A stretch of 38,564 bases of DNA from Verrucomicrobiia bacterium. GTDB taxonomy: Bacteria; Verrucomicrobiota; Verrucomicrobiia; Limisphaerales; DSYF01. The notes beneath the pieces are model-generated. The model saw only the letters and a list, made by a program, of their open reading frames with translations. It had not been told where the DNA came from and searched no databases. The stretch's first letter is position 1; every line of letters starts with the position of its first letter. The stretch spans positions 1-38,564 of the forward strand of contig DASTWL010000012.1 of the NCBI GenBank assembly GCA_035765895.1. Reading direction: 5' to 3'. This document shows positions 9,091-16,227 of this stretch, piece after piece. The position numbers and the translations under genes are program-made.

Positions 9091-9984
9091 TTAATTAGCA
9101 AATGGGCCGGCTTCGTGCGCTTCTCGCACACCATTTTCGCCCTGCCGTTCGCGCTGGCGGCGATGGCGGTCGCCGCGCGTGACCAGCGCGGCTGGCCCGG
9201 CTGGCGCACGTTTGGATTGATCCTGGCCGCGATGGTCTGCGCCCGCACCTGTGCGATGGCGTTCAACCGCATCGTGGACCGCAAGTTCGACGCGGAAAAC
9301 CCCCGCACGGCCAAACGGCACCTGCCCGCGGGCCAGATCAGCCTCGCCAGTGCCGTCCTGCTGTGCCTGCTGGCCGCCGCCGGCCTGATCGGCGCCGCAT
9401 TCTTTCTGAATCCGCTCTGCTTCCGGCTCTCGCCGGCGGCGTTGATCGTCATTTGCTTCTACTCGCTGACCAAACGGTTCACGGATTTCACCCACGTCTT
9501 TCTCGGCGTCGCGCTGGCGTTGGCTCCCATCGGCGCGTGGCTCGCCGTGAAAGGCGCCCACGTCTCATCGCTGGAAATCCTGCAAATGTCCGTGCTCGCC
9601 GTCGCCGTCATCCTGTGGCTCGTCGGGTTCGACATCATTTACGCCTTGCAGGACTACGATTTTGACCGCACGCGCGGTCTGCACTCGCTGGTGGTGCGTT
9701 GGGGGCCCGATAACGCCCTGGCCGCCGCCTTCCTGGCGCACATGATCATGTGCGGCCTGCTCTTCGCCTTCGGCCAGCTCTGCCGGTTCCGCATCGCCTA
9801 CACGGTGGGCTGGACCCTCATCGCGCTCTGTCTGGCGCTGGAACATTGGATTGCCCGCCGCCGCAGCCTGAACTGGATCAACCTCGCCTTCTTCCGGCTG
9901 AACGCGCTCATCAGCATGGTCTTTCTTGCCGTGACCGTGGCGGAAGTCGTCTTCCACGGCGGATTCCAGCTTGCCGACCACTGA
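9082..9984 (+). CDS. UbiA-family prenyltransferase (menaquinone-type, MqnP-like)
   Basis: This 300-residue integral membrane enzyme transfers a polyprenyl chain to an aromatic acceptor. The first Asp-rich motif 'NRIVDRKFDAENPRT' is near residues 72-86 and the second 'YALQDYDFDRTRGLHS' near 189-204. The N-terminal 'FVRFSHTIFALPFALAAMAVA' is typical of the group that includes MqnP and bacterial 4-hydroxybenzoate prenyltransferases. About eight hydrophobic helices are visible. Neighbouring ubiX and mqnE favour a role in futalosine-pathway menaquinone synthesis over ubiquinone. The start codon is ATG 9082, which lies within the right repeat of the inserted element, so residues 1-3 (MFS) come from repeat sequence. 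No ribosome binding site is seen before it. Confidence 0.9.
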   Translation: MFSLISKWAGFVRFSHTIFALPFALAAMAVAARDQRGWPGWRTFGLILAAMVCARTCAMAFNRIVDRKFDAENPRTAKRHLPAGQISLASAVLLCLLAAAGLIGAAFFLNPLCFRLSPAALIVICFYSLTKRFTDFTHVFLGVALALAPIGAWLAVKGAHVSSLEILQMSVLAVAVILWLVGFDIIYALQDYDFDRTRGLHSLVVRWGPDNALAAAFLAHMIMCGLLFAFGQLCRFRIAYTVGWTLIALCLALEHWIARRRSLNWINLAFFRLNALISMVFLAVTVAEVVFHGGFQLADH

Positions 9985-10011
9985 AGCCGCCCCCCCGGTC
10001 CAACCGCAGGC

Positions 10012-10040
10012 TTGACATGCCTAACACATCAAGGCATAGT
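10012..10040 (+). promoter_or_regulatory. padR promoter with overlapping palindromic operator
   Basis: TTGACA (10012-10017), a 17-bp spacer and CATAGT (10035-10040) make a good sigma-70-type promoter. Between the boxes lies the inverted repeat ATGCCT-N9-AGGCAT (10017-10022 and 10032-10037), where a dimeric PadR repressor could block polymerase. The expected transcription start is about 10047, which is the A of the padR ATG, so the message may be leaderless. Direct evidence is sequence only. Confidence 0.5.
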
Positions 10041-10046
10041 GTCGCT

Positions 10047-10385
10047 ATGCTTGCAAAGGAACTGGTCGCCGCCTCCACCGTGCCGCTCGTTTTGTCCGTA
10101 TTGACCGAGGGCGAAAGCTACGGCTACGCGCTCATCCAGCGCGTGCGCGAATTGTCCGGCGGCAAGATCGAGTGGACCGAGGGCATGCTCTATCCCGTGC
10201 TGCACTGGATGGAGAAGGAGAAGTTGATCGAGGCCGAGTGGCGCGAGGCCGAGACCGGCCGGAAGCGGAAGTATTATCGGCTGCGCAAGGAAGGCCGCAA
10301 AGCTCTGGTGCAGGAAAAACAACAATGGCTGACCGTCCACGAAACCCTGAGCAATCTATGGAAAACTCAACTGCGTTCGACCTGA
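10047..10385 (+). CDS. PadR-family transcriptional regulator
   Basis: This 112-residue winged-helix regulator starts 'MLAKELVAASTVPLVLSVLTEGESYGYALIQRVRELSGGKIEWTEGMLYPVLHWMEKEKLIEAEW', the standard PadR N-terminal domain, followed by the wing 'GRKRKYYRLRKEGRKAL' and a short C-terminal helix (subfamily s1-like). ATG 10047 matches the family start; an in-frame ATG at 10017 overlaps the -35 box and would lie upstream of the predicted transcript. Its 3' end overlaps the next gene by 28 bp. PadR genes coupled to permease-prefix-domain proteins are common in Acidobacteria and Verrucomicrobia, and autoregulation of the pair is likely. Confidence 0.93.
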   Translation: MLAKELVAASTVPLVLSVLTEGESYGYALIQRVRELSGGKIEWTEGMLYPVLHWMEKEKLIEAEWREAETGRKRKYYRLRKEGRKALVQEKQQWLTVHETLSNLWKTQLRST

Positions 10386-11584
10386 ACCTGGCGATTCAAC
10401 GCTGGCAAAATGCGCTGGCCCAATCACCCGCGCTGCAAAGCGAACACCGTGACGAACTGGAATCGCACCTGCGCGATTCCGTCAGCGAGCTGCACGCACA
10501 CGGACTTTCGGAAGAGGAATCCTTCCTCGTGGCGGTTCGCCGGATGGGGCGGCCCGACGCGCTGGGCGAGGAATTCGGCAAGGTGAACACCGTGGCGATC
10601 TGGCGCACCCGCGCCGTCTGGATGCTGGCGGGGATGCTGTTCCTGACCATCGGGTGGGATTTCCTCGAAACGGTTGCGGCGGCGACGGCCTATGTGAGCA
10701 GCGCGTTCAGTTCTGATGGTTTGCTGCTGGGCTGGCTCGGCGGCGCTGCCCGAATGGCGATGTTTGCCGGCATGGCCTGGATGTTCTGGCGTCTCGCGAA
10801 CGGCCGCTGCAGCGGCTTGGGAAGATTCACCCAACCACTCAGTCGGCGTCCTGTTCTGTGCGTGCTGATGGCTGTTTTGGGGTTGGGATTGTTGAGCTTT
10901 ACCCGCCTCGCGTTCCAGATGCTTTACATCCGGAATCTCGCGCCTGTCCCGCTCGGGCAAAGTTACCTCATCCAGCGCTGGTTCACGGCTTCAACCCCCT
11001 TGATCCAGATCGCGCTCATCATTGCGCTGATCGCGAAACTCAGGTCTTGGCGATCCGGCAACCGAACTGGCTCGCGCGTCGCCACGTGGATGCTCATTCT
11101 TACGGTCGCCATCGGGCTGACGCTCGCCCCGGCTTCCGCTCAATCCAATGCCGCTTCGCCAAACAGCGCTCCCTCCGAGAAGCAGGCTCTCGTCACGCTG
11201 GACCACGCCATGACACTCTGGCGCGCGGGCAAGAAGGACGAGGCGGCGGTGCAATTCCTCGCTGTGGACTTCAGCAAGCGGCCGCTCTTTCCCTCCGGCT
11301 CCGTGCTGAACTTCACCGAAGCCCAATTTATCGCCCTGCCCCAAGCTGCCCGCGACAAGATGGCGAAGCCCATGCAGGACGACCTTCAGACCCTCAAGCA
11401 AATCGCCGCCCACGTCCGCGCCGCTGGCGAAGCCGCCAAAACCGCCGGGGATACGACCAAGGCCACGCAGTGCTCCACACAGTTGCAAAAATGCGGCGAC
11501 GCCTTTGACCAGCCAGATTCGCTCGCGCTCCGCAAACTCGTGGGCAAGGCGTTCAAAAAGATGGCAGTCACGGCGCCCAAATGA
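10358..11584 (+). CDS. Permease-prefix-domain membrane protein with C-terminal soluble domain
   Basis: This 408-residue protein starts with a permease prefix domain ('AIQRWQNALAQSPALQSEHRDELESHLRDSVSELHAHGLSEEESFLVAVRRMGRPDALGEEFGKVN', about residues 9-75), usually found at the N-terminus of MacB-like permeases or as a stand-alone partner of PadR. No MacB core follows. Instead there are about five hydrophobic segments, the last ending 'LTLAPASAQSNAAS', which resembles a signal-peptidase site, then a helical domain of about 140 residues rich in Ala, Lys and Gln. That tail could be a secreted domain fused to a membrane protein. The start at 10358 is preferred because the domain begins there; ATG 10325 in frame is an alternative with a weak AGGA. 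Function is unknown, and regulation by the overlapping padR is likely. Confidence 0.8.
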   Translation: MENSTAFDLNLAIQRWQNALAQSPALQSEHRDELESHLRDSVSELHAHGLSEEESFLVAVRRMGRPDALGEEFGKVNTVAIWRTRAVWMLAGMLFLTIGWDFLETVAAATAYVSSAFSSDGLLLGWLGGAARMAMFAGMAWMFWRLANGRCSGLGRFTQPLSRRPVLCVLMAVLGLGLLSFTRLAFQMLYIRNLAPVPLGQSYLIQRWFTASTPLIQIALIIALIAKLRSWRSGNRTGSRVATWMLILTVAIGLTLAPASAQSNAASPNSAPSEKQALVTLDHAMTLWRAGKKDEAAVQFLAVDFSKRPLFPSGSVLNFTEAQFIALPQAARDKMAKPMQDDLQTLKQIAAHVRAAGEAAKTAGDTTKATQCSTQLQKCGDAFDQPDSLALRKLVGKAFKKMAVTAPK

Positions 11585-11659
11585 AGCACGCTGAATCCGC
11601 CTGCCCGCGCGTTTGACGCATTTGCCTTGCCCCGCAATCGCTGCTTTAATGGGCGAGCG

Positions 11660-12979
11660 ATGCATTTTTTTGTTCAACGCAGCGAACTGCGCGACATCTA
11701 CGACAAAGTGGCCGAGGGCCGGCGGATTTCCGAGGCTGACGCGCTCCGCCTTTTCGAGAGCAAGGACCTCAATGCCGTCGGCGCCATCGCCGACCTGGCG
11801 CGCCAGAAGAAAGTCGGCGACCGCGCCAGCTATATCGTCAACCGCTACATCAACTACTCGAATTACTGCATCCTGAGCTGCCAGTTCTGCTCCTTCGCGC
11901 GCAAGAAACGCGACGCCGACGGCTTCCAGTTCACCGTGCCCGAGATGGTCGAGAAGGCGCGCGAAGCGTTGAAGATTGGCATCACCGAACTGCACATTGT
12001 CGGCGGGTTGCACCCCTCGCTGCCGTTCAATTACTACACGGATATGCTCAAAGCGCTGAACGCGCTCAATGATGAATCGTGTAGCACCCGTGTCTCGCGG
12101 GCCGGTTCGGGCGTCTCGCCCGAATCATCGGACGCTGCCAGTTTGGGGGCCGAAAAGTCAGGAGAGGAAGATTTTCGGCGGGACGCCGAAAACAACCCGC
12201 GAGACACGGGTGCTACACGACTTCATTTGAAATGCTTTACTGCGATTGAAATCCTTCACCTGGCGTGGCTGGCCAAGAAATCGGTTGAGCAAACACTGAT
12301 TGAATTGAAAGAGGCCGGCCTCGATTCACTCACGGGCGGTGGCGCGGAAATTTTCCGCAAGGAAGTCCGCAGCGCCATCGCCAAGGGCAAGGAATCCGCC
12401 GAGGAATACCTCGACGTGCATCGCACGTGGCACCGGCTTGGCCAGCGCAGCACCTGCACCATGCTCTTCGGCCACGTGGAATCGCTCGCCGACCGCGTGG
12501 ACCACCTCCGCATGCTCCGCGAATTGCAGGATGAAACGCACGGCTTCGTCGGCTTCATCCCGCTCGCGTATCAGCCCGAGCACAACAACATCCCCGTCAC
12601 GCACCCGCCGACCGGCTACGACGCGCTGCGCACCATCGCGGTCGCGCGCACCTACCTCGACAACTTCGACCACGTCACGGCCTACTGGGTCGGGCTGGGG
12701 ATGAAGCTGGCGCAGGTGGCGTTGAGCTACGGCGCGGACGACATCCACGGGACGATCATCGAGGAACACATCTTCCGCATGGCCGGCGGGCAGGCGCCGC
12801 AACTGCAGGCCGAGGCGGACCTGCTGAAAGCCATCCGCGAAACCGGCCGCACGCCCGTCCAACGAAACACCTTCTACGAGCCCATCAAAGTCTGGGAGCC
12901 GTTGCCGGCAGCGAACAACGGCGGTGAGCTGAAACAGCAACCTTCCGCCGGGCTGGAGAAGAATCTGGCGACAGGGTGA
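11660..12979 (+). CDS. mqnE: Aminofutalosine synthase MqnE (radical SAM) with in-frame repeat insertion
   Basis: MqnE joins 3-[(1-carboxyvinyl)oxy]benzoate and S-adenosylmethionine to give aminofutalosine, an early step of futalosine-type menaquinone synthesis. The 4Fe-4S motif 'CILSCQFCSF' lies near residues 72-81. Other family blocks are 'ITELHIVGGLHPSLPFNYYTDMLKAL', 'HLKCFTAIEI', 'LTGGGAEIF', 'TCTMLFGHVE', 'GFIPLAYQPEHN' and 'GADDIHGTIIEEHIFRMAGG'. The product is 439 residues against a usual ~370-390. The surplus is about 48 residues (roughly 140-187, SCSTRVSRAG to DTGATR), encoded by a palindromic element at 12077-12220. The element is exactly 144 bp, keeps the frame and has no stop. It sits in the loop before the strand 'LKCFTAIEI', outside the cluster motif. 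ATG 11660 follows GGGCGAG. Confidence 0.92.
   Translation: MHFFVQRSELRDIYDKVAEGRRISEADALRLFESKDLNAVGAIADLARQKKVGDRASYIVNRYINYSNYCILSCQFCSFARKKRDADGFQFTVPEMVEKAREALKIGITELHIVGGLHPSLPFNYYTDMLKALNALNDESCSTRVSRAGSGVSPESSDAASLGAEKSGEEDFRRDAENNPRDTGATRLHLKCFTAIEILHLAWLAKKSVEQTLIELKEAGLDSLTGGGAEIFRKEVRSAIAKGKESAEEYLDVHRTWHRLGQRSTCTMLFGHVESLADRVDHLRMLRELQDETHGFVGFIPLAYQPEHNNIPVTHPPTGYDALRTIAVARTYLDNFDHVTAYWVGLGMKLAQVALSYGADDIHGTIIEEHIFRMAGGQAPQLQAEADLLKAIRETGRTPVQRNTFYEPIKVWEPLPAANNGGELKQQPSAGLEKNLATG
12077..12220. repeat. 144-bp palindromic element inserted in frame in mqnE
   Basis: The outer arms at 12077-12100 and 12197-12220 are a perfect 24-bp inverted repeat with core GTAGCACCCGTGTCTCGC. Inside are two perfect hairpins: TTCGGGCG-TCT-CGCCCGAA (12106-12124) and TTTTCGGCG-GGA-CGCCGAAAA (12172-12192). 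The length is 48 codons exactly. The structure resembles a composite REP/BIME-like or MITE-like element. Near-perfect arms inside a conserved gene suggest recent insertion or selection for the structure. Confidence 0.9.
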
Positions 12980-12984
12980 GGACA

Positions 12985-13488
12985 ATGGGTCCGACCACTA
13001 ACAATGCGGAAGCAGAAAGAATGGCAGCTGAGCTACATCATGTGCTCTACGAGATTAAGATGCTTACGCACGCCGTTTTTGCCCTCAGTGAGCGTAATCT
13101 TCGCAACGACTATCGGAATGCGTGGATCGAGTCGTTCGCAATACACGCCCGTAACTTGAACGGGTTTTTCGGGATCAAGAAGAAGCCGAAGGATGGCAAA
13201 AAGGGATACATGAGAGCCGGCCATTTTGTTGAATGGAACAACTCTTATCAAATCAACGGAAAGCTGGATGCTCGTGCTTGCGAGCAAGTGGCTCATATCA
13301 CATTTAATCGCGAAGCCCCGGAAAAGAAGACTGGTTGGGACGTCAAAGGTGTTTATGAATTGCTGCGCGTGCCTTCAATGGAGTTTCTTAAGGCAGTCGC
13401 TGCCGACGAAACTCTCATGGCTTGGGGCGATAATCGGCAGCAGACGGAAGAATTGCTTAGTTTTCTTCCGCGGATCGCAATCGTCTGA
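12985..13488 (+). CDS. Hypothetical protein, lower-GC orphan
   Basis: I do not recognise this family with confidence. The 167-residue product is soluble, with no signal peptide or membrane helix. Its N-terminal half (AAELHHVLYEIKMLTHAVFALSERNLRNDYRNAWIESFAIHARNLNGFF) looks like an all-helical bundle with an ESFAIHARNL motif, faintly reminiscent of HEPN-type proteins; this is inference only. Base composition is visibly less GC-rich than mqnE. ATG 12985 follows GTGAGG and lies 5 bp after the mqnE stop; an in-frame ATG at 13021 (preceded by GGAAG) is also possible. Position right after mqnE suggests co-transcription, but composition suggests later acquisition. Confidence 0.65.
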   Translation: MGPTTNNAEAERMAAELHHVLYEIKMLTHAVFALSERNLRNDYRNAWIESFAIHARNLNGFFGIKKKPKDGKKGYMRAGHFVEWNNSYQINGKLDARACEQVAHITFNREAPEKKTGWDVKGVYELLRVPSMEFLKAVAADETLMAWGDNRQQTEELLSFLPRIAIV

Positions 13489-13730
13489 TTGTATACCCAC
13501 GGCTTTTGAAGCCCGGCGCTGACGGTCCGAGCTGCACGGGCGAGCAACGGCTACGCTGGGTCTGCGTTCCACAATTCTCCGCTACCCTGAAAGGTTTCCA
13601 TCACGCGCAGTTTGGTTCCACGTCCTCCCTCACCCTGACCCTCTCCCCAAGGAGAGGGAACAGCCGTTGCTCGTCTCCTGATTACTCGACAGCGCTCGTG
13701 CCATATACAGCGCACGGGTTTTTCCAAAGA

Positions 13731-13791
13731 GCGACGAGCGTTTCTCCTTCTCCTGGGGGAGAAGGCCGGGATGAGGGCGGGCGTCCACTCG
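13731..13791 (+). repeat. Interspersed direct repeat, intact copy
   Basis: This copy runs from GCGACGAGCGTTTCTCC to GGGCGGGCGTCCACT. It is the uninterrupted copy of the element repeated at 14031-14170. Confidence 0.75.
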
Positions 13792-13799
13792 ATTTGGTA

Positions 13800-13823
13800 G
13801 GGACGCCGCGCTGGCGGCGTCCC
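13800..13823. repeat. Perfect 10-bp GC hairpin
   Basis: GGGACGCCGC (13800-13809), loop GCTG, GCGGCGTCCC (13814-13823). There is no T-run after it, so an intrinsic terminator is not supported. Confidence 0.7.
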
Positions 13824-14030
13824 CGTCGCCGAGCGCAGCGTCAGGCGACGGAATCGGGAGTCGTGCGACTCACCCCACAAGGGAGCACCACCTGACGCTT
13901 CGCTCGGTGGTGCGGACATTGCAGCGCGATGTCTCTACCAGCCGTGGGCTGAGCGAGGAGTATAGCCGCTGGCCGTCTCCGGCTGCCCGATGATCTCCGC
14001 GCGGATTCCGGCGCACAACATTTCCAATCA

Positions 14031-14170
14031 TCGGCGAGCGCTTCTCCTTCTCCCGGGGGAGACTTGAGCCGCTTGGGAAGTGGCGTAAGGAATTCGGCCG
14101 AGCCGAATGCCCGCAGGGCCGAATGAGCGGGAGCGAATGAGTCCACGCCGGGTGAGGGCGGGCGTCCACT
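14031..14170 (+). repeat. Interspersed direct repeat, copy interrupted by ~85 bp
   Basis: Segments 14031-14062 and 14148-14170 together match 13731-13791 closely. Between them are about 85 bases absent from the first copy, which include the hairpin ATTCGGC-CGA-GCCGAAT. This looks like one repeat nested in another. Confidence 0.65.
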
Positions 14171-14249
14171 GGCTTCGTCCCTGCACCGGCTGACCGGCAA
14201 CCTGGCTGCGCGCCCGCCTCAATTTCCCACCGCTCTCCCTCAACCTGCC

Positions 14250-14317
14250 GGAGCGCCGGCGTCCTCGCCGGCTTGGGTCGTGCGCCAGCCGAAAGCCGGC
14301 GAGGACGCCGGCGCTCC
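14250..14317. repeat. Perfect 23-bp inverted repeat (GGAGCGCCGGC family)
   Basis: Arms 14250-14272 and 14295-14317 are perfectly complementary (outer end GGAGCGCCGGCGTCC), with a 22-base centre. The outer GGAGCGCCG is shared with the element at 18081-18149, which defines a family with at least two members in this window. Confidence 0.85.
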
Positions 14318-14410
14318 CATCAGCGCATTCCGGGCGCATCCCGTGACACGCATGGCCAAAAGTGGCGCGTGGACGCATTGCATGCATTGCCGCGAATTGG
14401 AATGCTCACC

Positions 14411-14432
14411 GGACAGGCGGGGACGCCTGTCC
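14411..14432. repeat. Hairpin of the GGACAGGC family
   Basis: GGACAGGCG, loop GGGA, CGCCTGTCC form a perfect 9-bp stem followed by CAC. The same GGACAGGC...GCCTGTCCCAC layout occurs at 18224-18323. It lies about 45 bp past the 3' end of the pectate lyase gene. Confidence 0.7.
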
Positions 14433-14475
14433 CACACACGGGGCGACCCTGCCGGATGAGCTTGGCCGCCGTTGC

Positions 14476-15774
14476 CTATTTCGCGGCGGTCCACTTCGCG
14501 AAATCGCGCAGCAGCTCGCGCGGGTTGCCGGTGAACCAGGCGTAGCCATCGCGGCGTTCGCGTGAGAGGTCGGCGACGTCATCGTGAATGGTCTTGTCGC
14601 GGTCGCCGAAGATCGGCCGGTCGGTGCCGATCTGGTAGAAACGCGCCCACACCGGTCCACTGCCGGGCGTCGGCACGAGCAGCCGTCCCTGCCCGGGCAC
14701 GGTGCGGAACGCTTGGTCGCGGATTTGCGTGCGTTCGAACCACGCCGCCGCCCCGCGCACCGCCGCTTCGACCTCCGCATCCGGCCGGGGTAATTCCATG
14801 AGCAACCGGGCGAGCGCGGCGCTTTCCGCGCTGCACAACGACGACATTTCGAAATTGCGGGCGGCGGTGGGCAGCAGCGTCAGGGCGTCGTGCTGTTGAC
14901 ACCAAACGGTGCGCCGGCCGTTTTCCCGGACCTGGGTGGCGAGCAGACAGGTGACGGCCCGGCGCACGCTCGCGGCGGCCTGCTGGCGCAGTTCGGCGCT
15001 GGTGAATGGATAATCCTCCCGTCCCGCCGCCACTTCCTGCAGAAACTGCATCACGTTCAACATGGCGTTGTCGTTGTAGGTGATGGCGTCGTGGTAGCCG
15101 CCCTGCAACGGCCACACCTGCGGCCAGCCGCCGTTCGGGTATTGCGCCGCGAAGAGGTAGCCGCAGCCGCGCGTGAATGCCTCGCGATACGCCGCCGGCG
15201 CGTTCGAGCCGGCCGCAGCGATGACCTTTGCCAAGAAGCGCAGTTCGCTGGTGGTCGCGCCGTTGTCGATGGTGCCAACGTAACTCCACTGCACCCCGCC
15301 CAACGCGTCGTTGTCGTTCGTGCCCACGAAGCGCGAACGGTTGTCCGGCGCAAAGCTCTCACCCGCCGCGCGCGGATGCCGGGACAGGTCGAGATTTTTG
15401 CTCCAGCCGCCGGCGGGCGTCTGGAAGGAGAGCACAATGTCCGCGAGCCGCCGGGCCTCCGCTCCCGCATACCATTCTGGTGGCCGCGTCAACGGCAGCG
15501 AACGCGCGTTTTTGTCCGCCGGCGGCCGCGTGGATTCCTGCAACCCGCGCCGGGCCAGCTCCTGTTGCAGCGCCAGTTGATCGGTCCGCCGTTGCGCCCG
15601 CGTGCGGGCGAGGTATTCGCGCCAGGCCGGCTGTTCCGCGGCGGGCAGCGCGGCAATGCGCTCCGCCGTCACCGGCCGGGCCGCGACGTTGGTGCCGATG
15701 GCGGAACCCCGCGCCGGCCGGCCGCCGACGCAGACGACGAAGAGCAAGCCAAGGGCGAACGGGTGACGGGTCAT
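14476..15774 (-). CDS. pelA: Secreted pectate lyase, polysaccharide lyase family 10
   Basis: This 432-residue protein starts with a signal peptide (MTRHPFALGLLFVVCVGGRPARG) and matches PL10 pectate lyases along its length: 'ADIVLSFQTPAGGWSKNLDLSRHPR', 'GTIDNGATTSELRFLAKVIAAAG', 'AFTRGCGYLFAAQYPNGGWPQVWPLQGGYHDAITYNDNAMLNVMQFLQEVA', 'RRTVWCQQHDALTLLPTAARNFEMSSLCSAESAALARLLMEL', 'GPVWARFYQIGTDRPIFGDRDKTIHDDVADLSRERRDGYAWFTGNP'. PL10 enzymes cleave polygalacturonate by beta-elimination. Its ATG overlaps the stop of the rhodanese-like gene (ATGA at 15771-15774), so the two are translationally coupled. The gene across the divergent promoter (DUF4838) is also predicted to act on carbohydrate, which suggests a small plant-polysaccharide locus. 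Confidence 0.92.
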   Translation of the reverse strand: MTRHPFALGLLFVVCVGGRPARGSAIGTNVAARPVTAERIAALPAAEQPAWREYLARTRAQRRTDQLALQQELARRGLQESTRPPADKNARSLPLTRPPEWYAGAEARRLADIVLSFQTPAGGWSKNLDLSRHPRAAGESFAPDNRSRFVGTNDNDALGGVQWSYVGTIDNGATTSELRFLAKVIAAAGSNAPAAYREAFTRGCGYLFAAQYPNGGWPQVWPLQGGYHDAITYNDNAMLNVMQFLQEVAAGREDYPFTSAELRQQAAASVRRAVTCLLATQVRENGRRTVWCQQHDALTLLPTAARNFEMSSLCSAESAALARLLMELPRPDAEVEAAVRGAAAWFERTQIRDQAFRTVPGQGRLLVPTPGSGPVWARFYQIGTDRPIFGDRDKTIHDDVADLSRERRDGYAWFTGNPRELLRDFAKWTAAK

Positions 15775-16142
15775 GATTCGACAATCTTGCGCGCCCGGCC
15801 CAGCGAACCCAAGTTAAACACCTGCGTGTAACCCATCGCCCGCAGGCGGCGCCGGGCGATGGCGCTGCGCGTGCCGCTCAAGCAGTGCAACAGCAGCGGC
15901 GCGTTCGGGTCGGACGCCACCGTGCGGATGCGCTCCGCCAGTTCGTCGAGGGGCACGTTGATCGCGCCCCGCACGTGGCCGCCGTTGAATTCGCCGCGGG
16001 AACGGACATCCAACACTTTCGCTCCTTGTTGCAGCCACCGCCGCGCGGCCGCCTCCGAAATCTGGCCCGCTTTTTTGAGCCCGAGCAGCAACAGGAACAA
16101 ACTCACGCCGACGGCCAGGATTACAAAAGAGCTGTTGTCCAT
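15771..16142 (-). CDS. Membrane-anchored rhodanese-like protein
   Basis: This 123-residue protein has an N-terminal transmembrane helix (SSFVILAVGVSLFLLLLGL, about 4-22) and one rhodanese domain: 'AAARRWLQQGAKVLDVRSRGEFNGGHVRGAINVPLDEL' and the active-site loop 'LLLHCLSGTRSAIARRRLRAMGYTQVFNLGS' with the catalytic Cys. Single-domain membrane rhodaneses carry persulfide sulfur, but their substrates are seldom known. ATG 16142 starts directly at the membrane helix; an in-frame start 24 codons upstream gives non-family residues overlapping the divergent promoter. It is coupled by ATGA overlap to the pectate lyase, a partner with no obvious functional link. Confidence 0.88.
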   Translation of the reverse strand: MDNSSFVILAVGVSLFLLLLGLKKAGQISEAAARRWLQQGAKVLDVRSRGEFNGGHVRGAINVPLDELAERIRTVASDPNAPLLLHCLSGTRSAIARRRLRAMGYTQVFNLGSLGRARKIVES

Positions 16143-16227
16143 GGGCACAGATTCGGAGACGATGCGGGGAAAATCCAGCGTGAATCCGGCCGCGCGCCGC
16201 GGCGTCGAACCCACTCAGCCAATTCCC

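Larger units (their letters stand above)
13489..14475. other. Gene-free repeat island
   Basis: This stretch of nearly 1 kb has no convincing gene; short open frames in it are translated repeats. It holds: a direct-repeat pair with core TTTCTCCTTCTCC (13731-13791; 14031-14062 plus 14148-14170); a related CTCACCCTGACCCTCTCCCC block near 13628; a perfect 10-bp hairpin at 13800-13823; CGTCGCC/GGCGACG arms near 13824-13850; GCACCACC/GGTGGTGC arms near 13884-13914; a large 23-bp inverted repeat (14250-14317); and a 9-bp hairpin (14411-14432). It separates mqnE and its follower from the convergent pectate lyase gene and may serve as a two-way transcription barrier. Confidence 0.75.

Noticed and set aside
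12077-12220. Group I/II intron or intein in mqnE
   Set aside because: It is far too short, with no intron domains or splice motifs; the ends are perfect inverted repeats, as in a palindromic repeat element.
13506-14545. Several 60-130-codon frames on both strands in the repeat island
   Set aside because: Their peptides (for example SSPFSPRR or GAPASSPA types) are direct translations of repeat elements; no start signals or domains.
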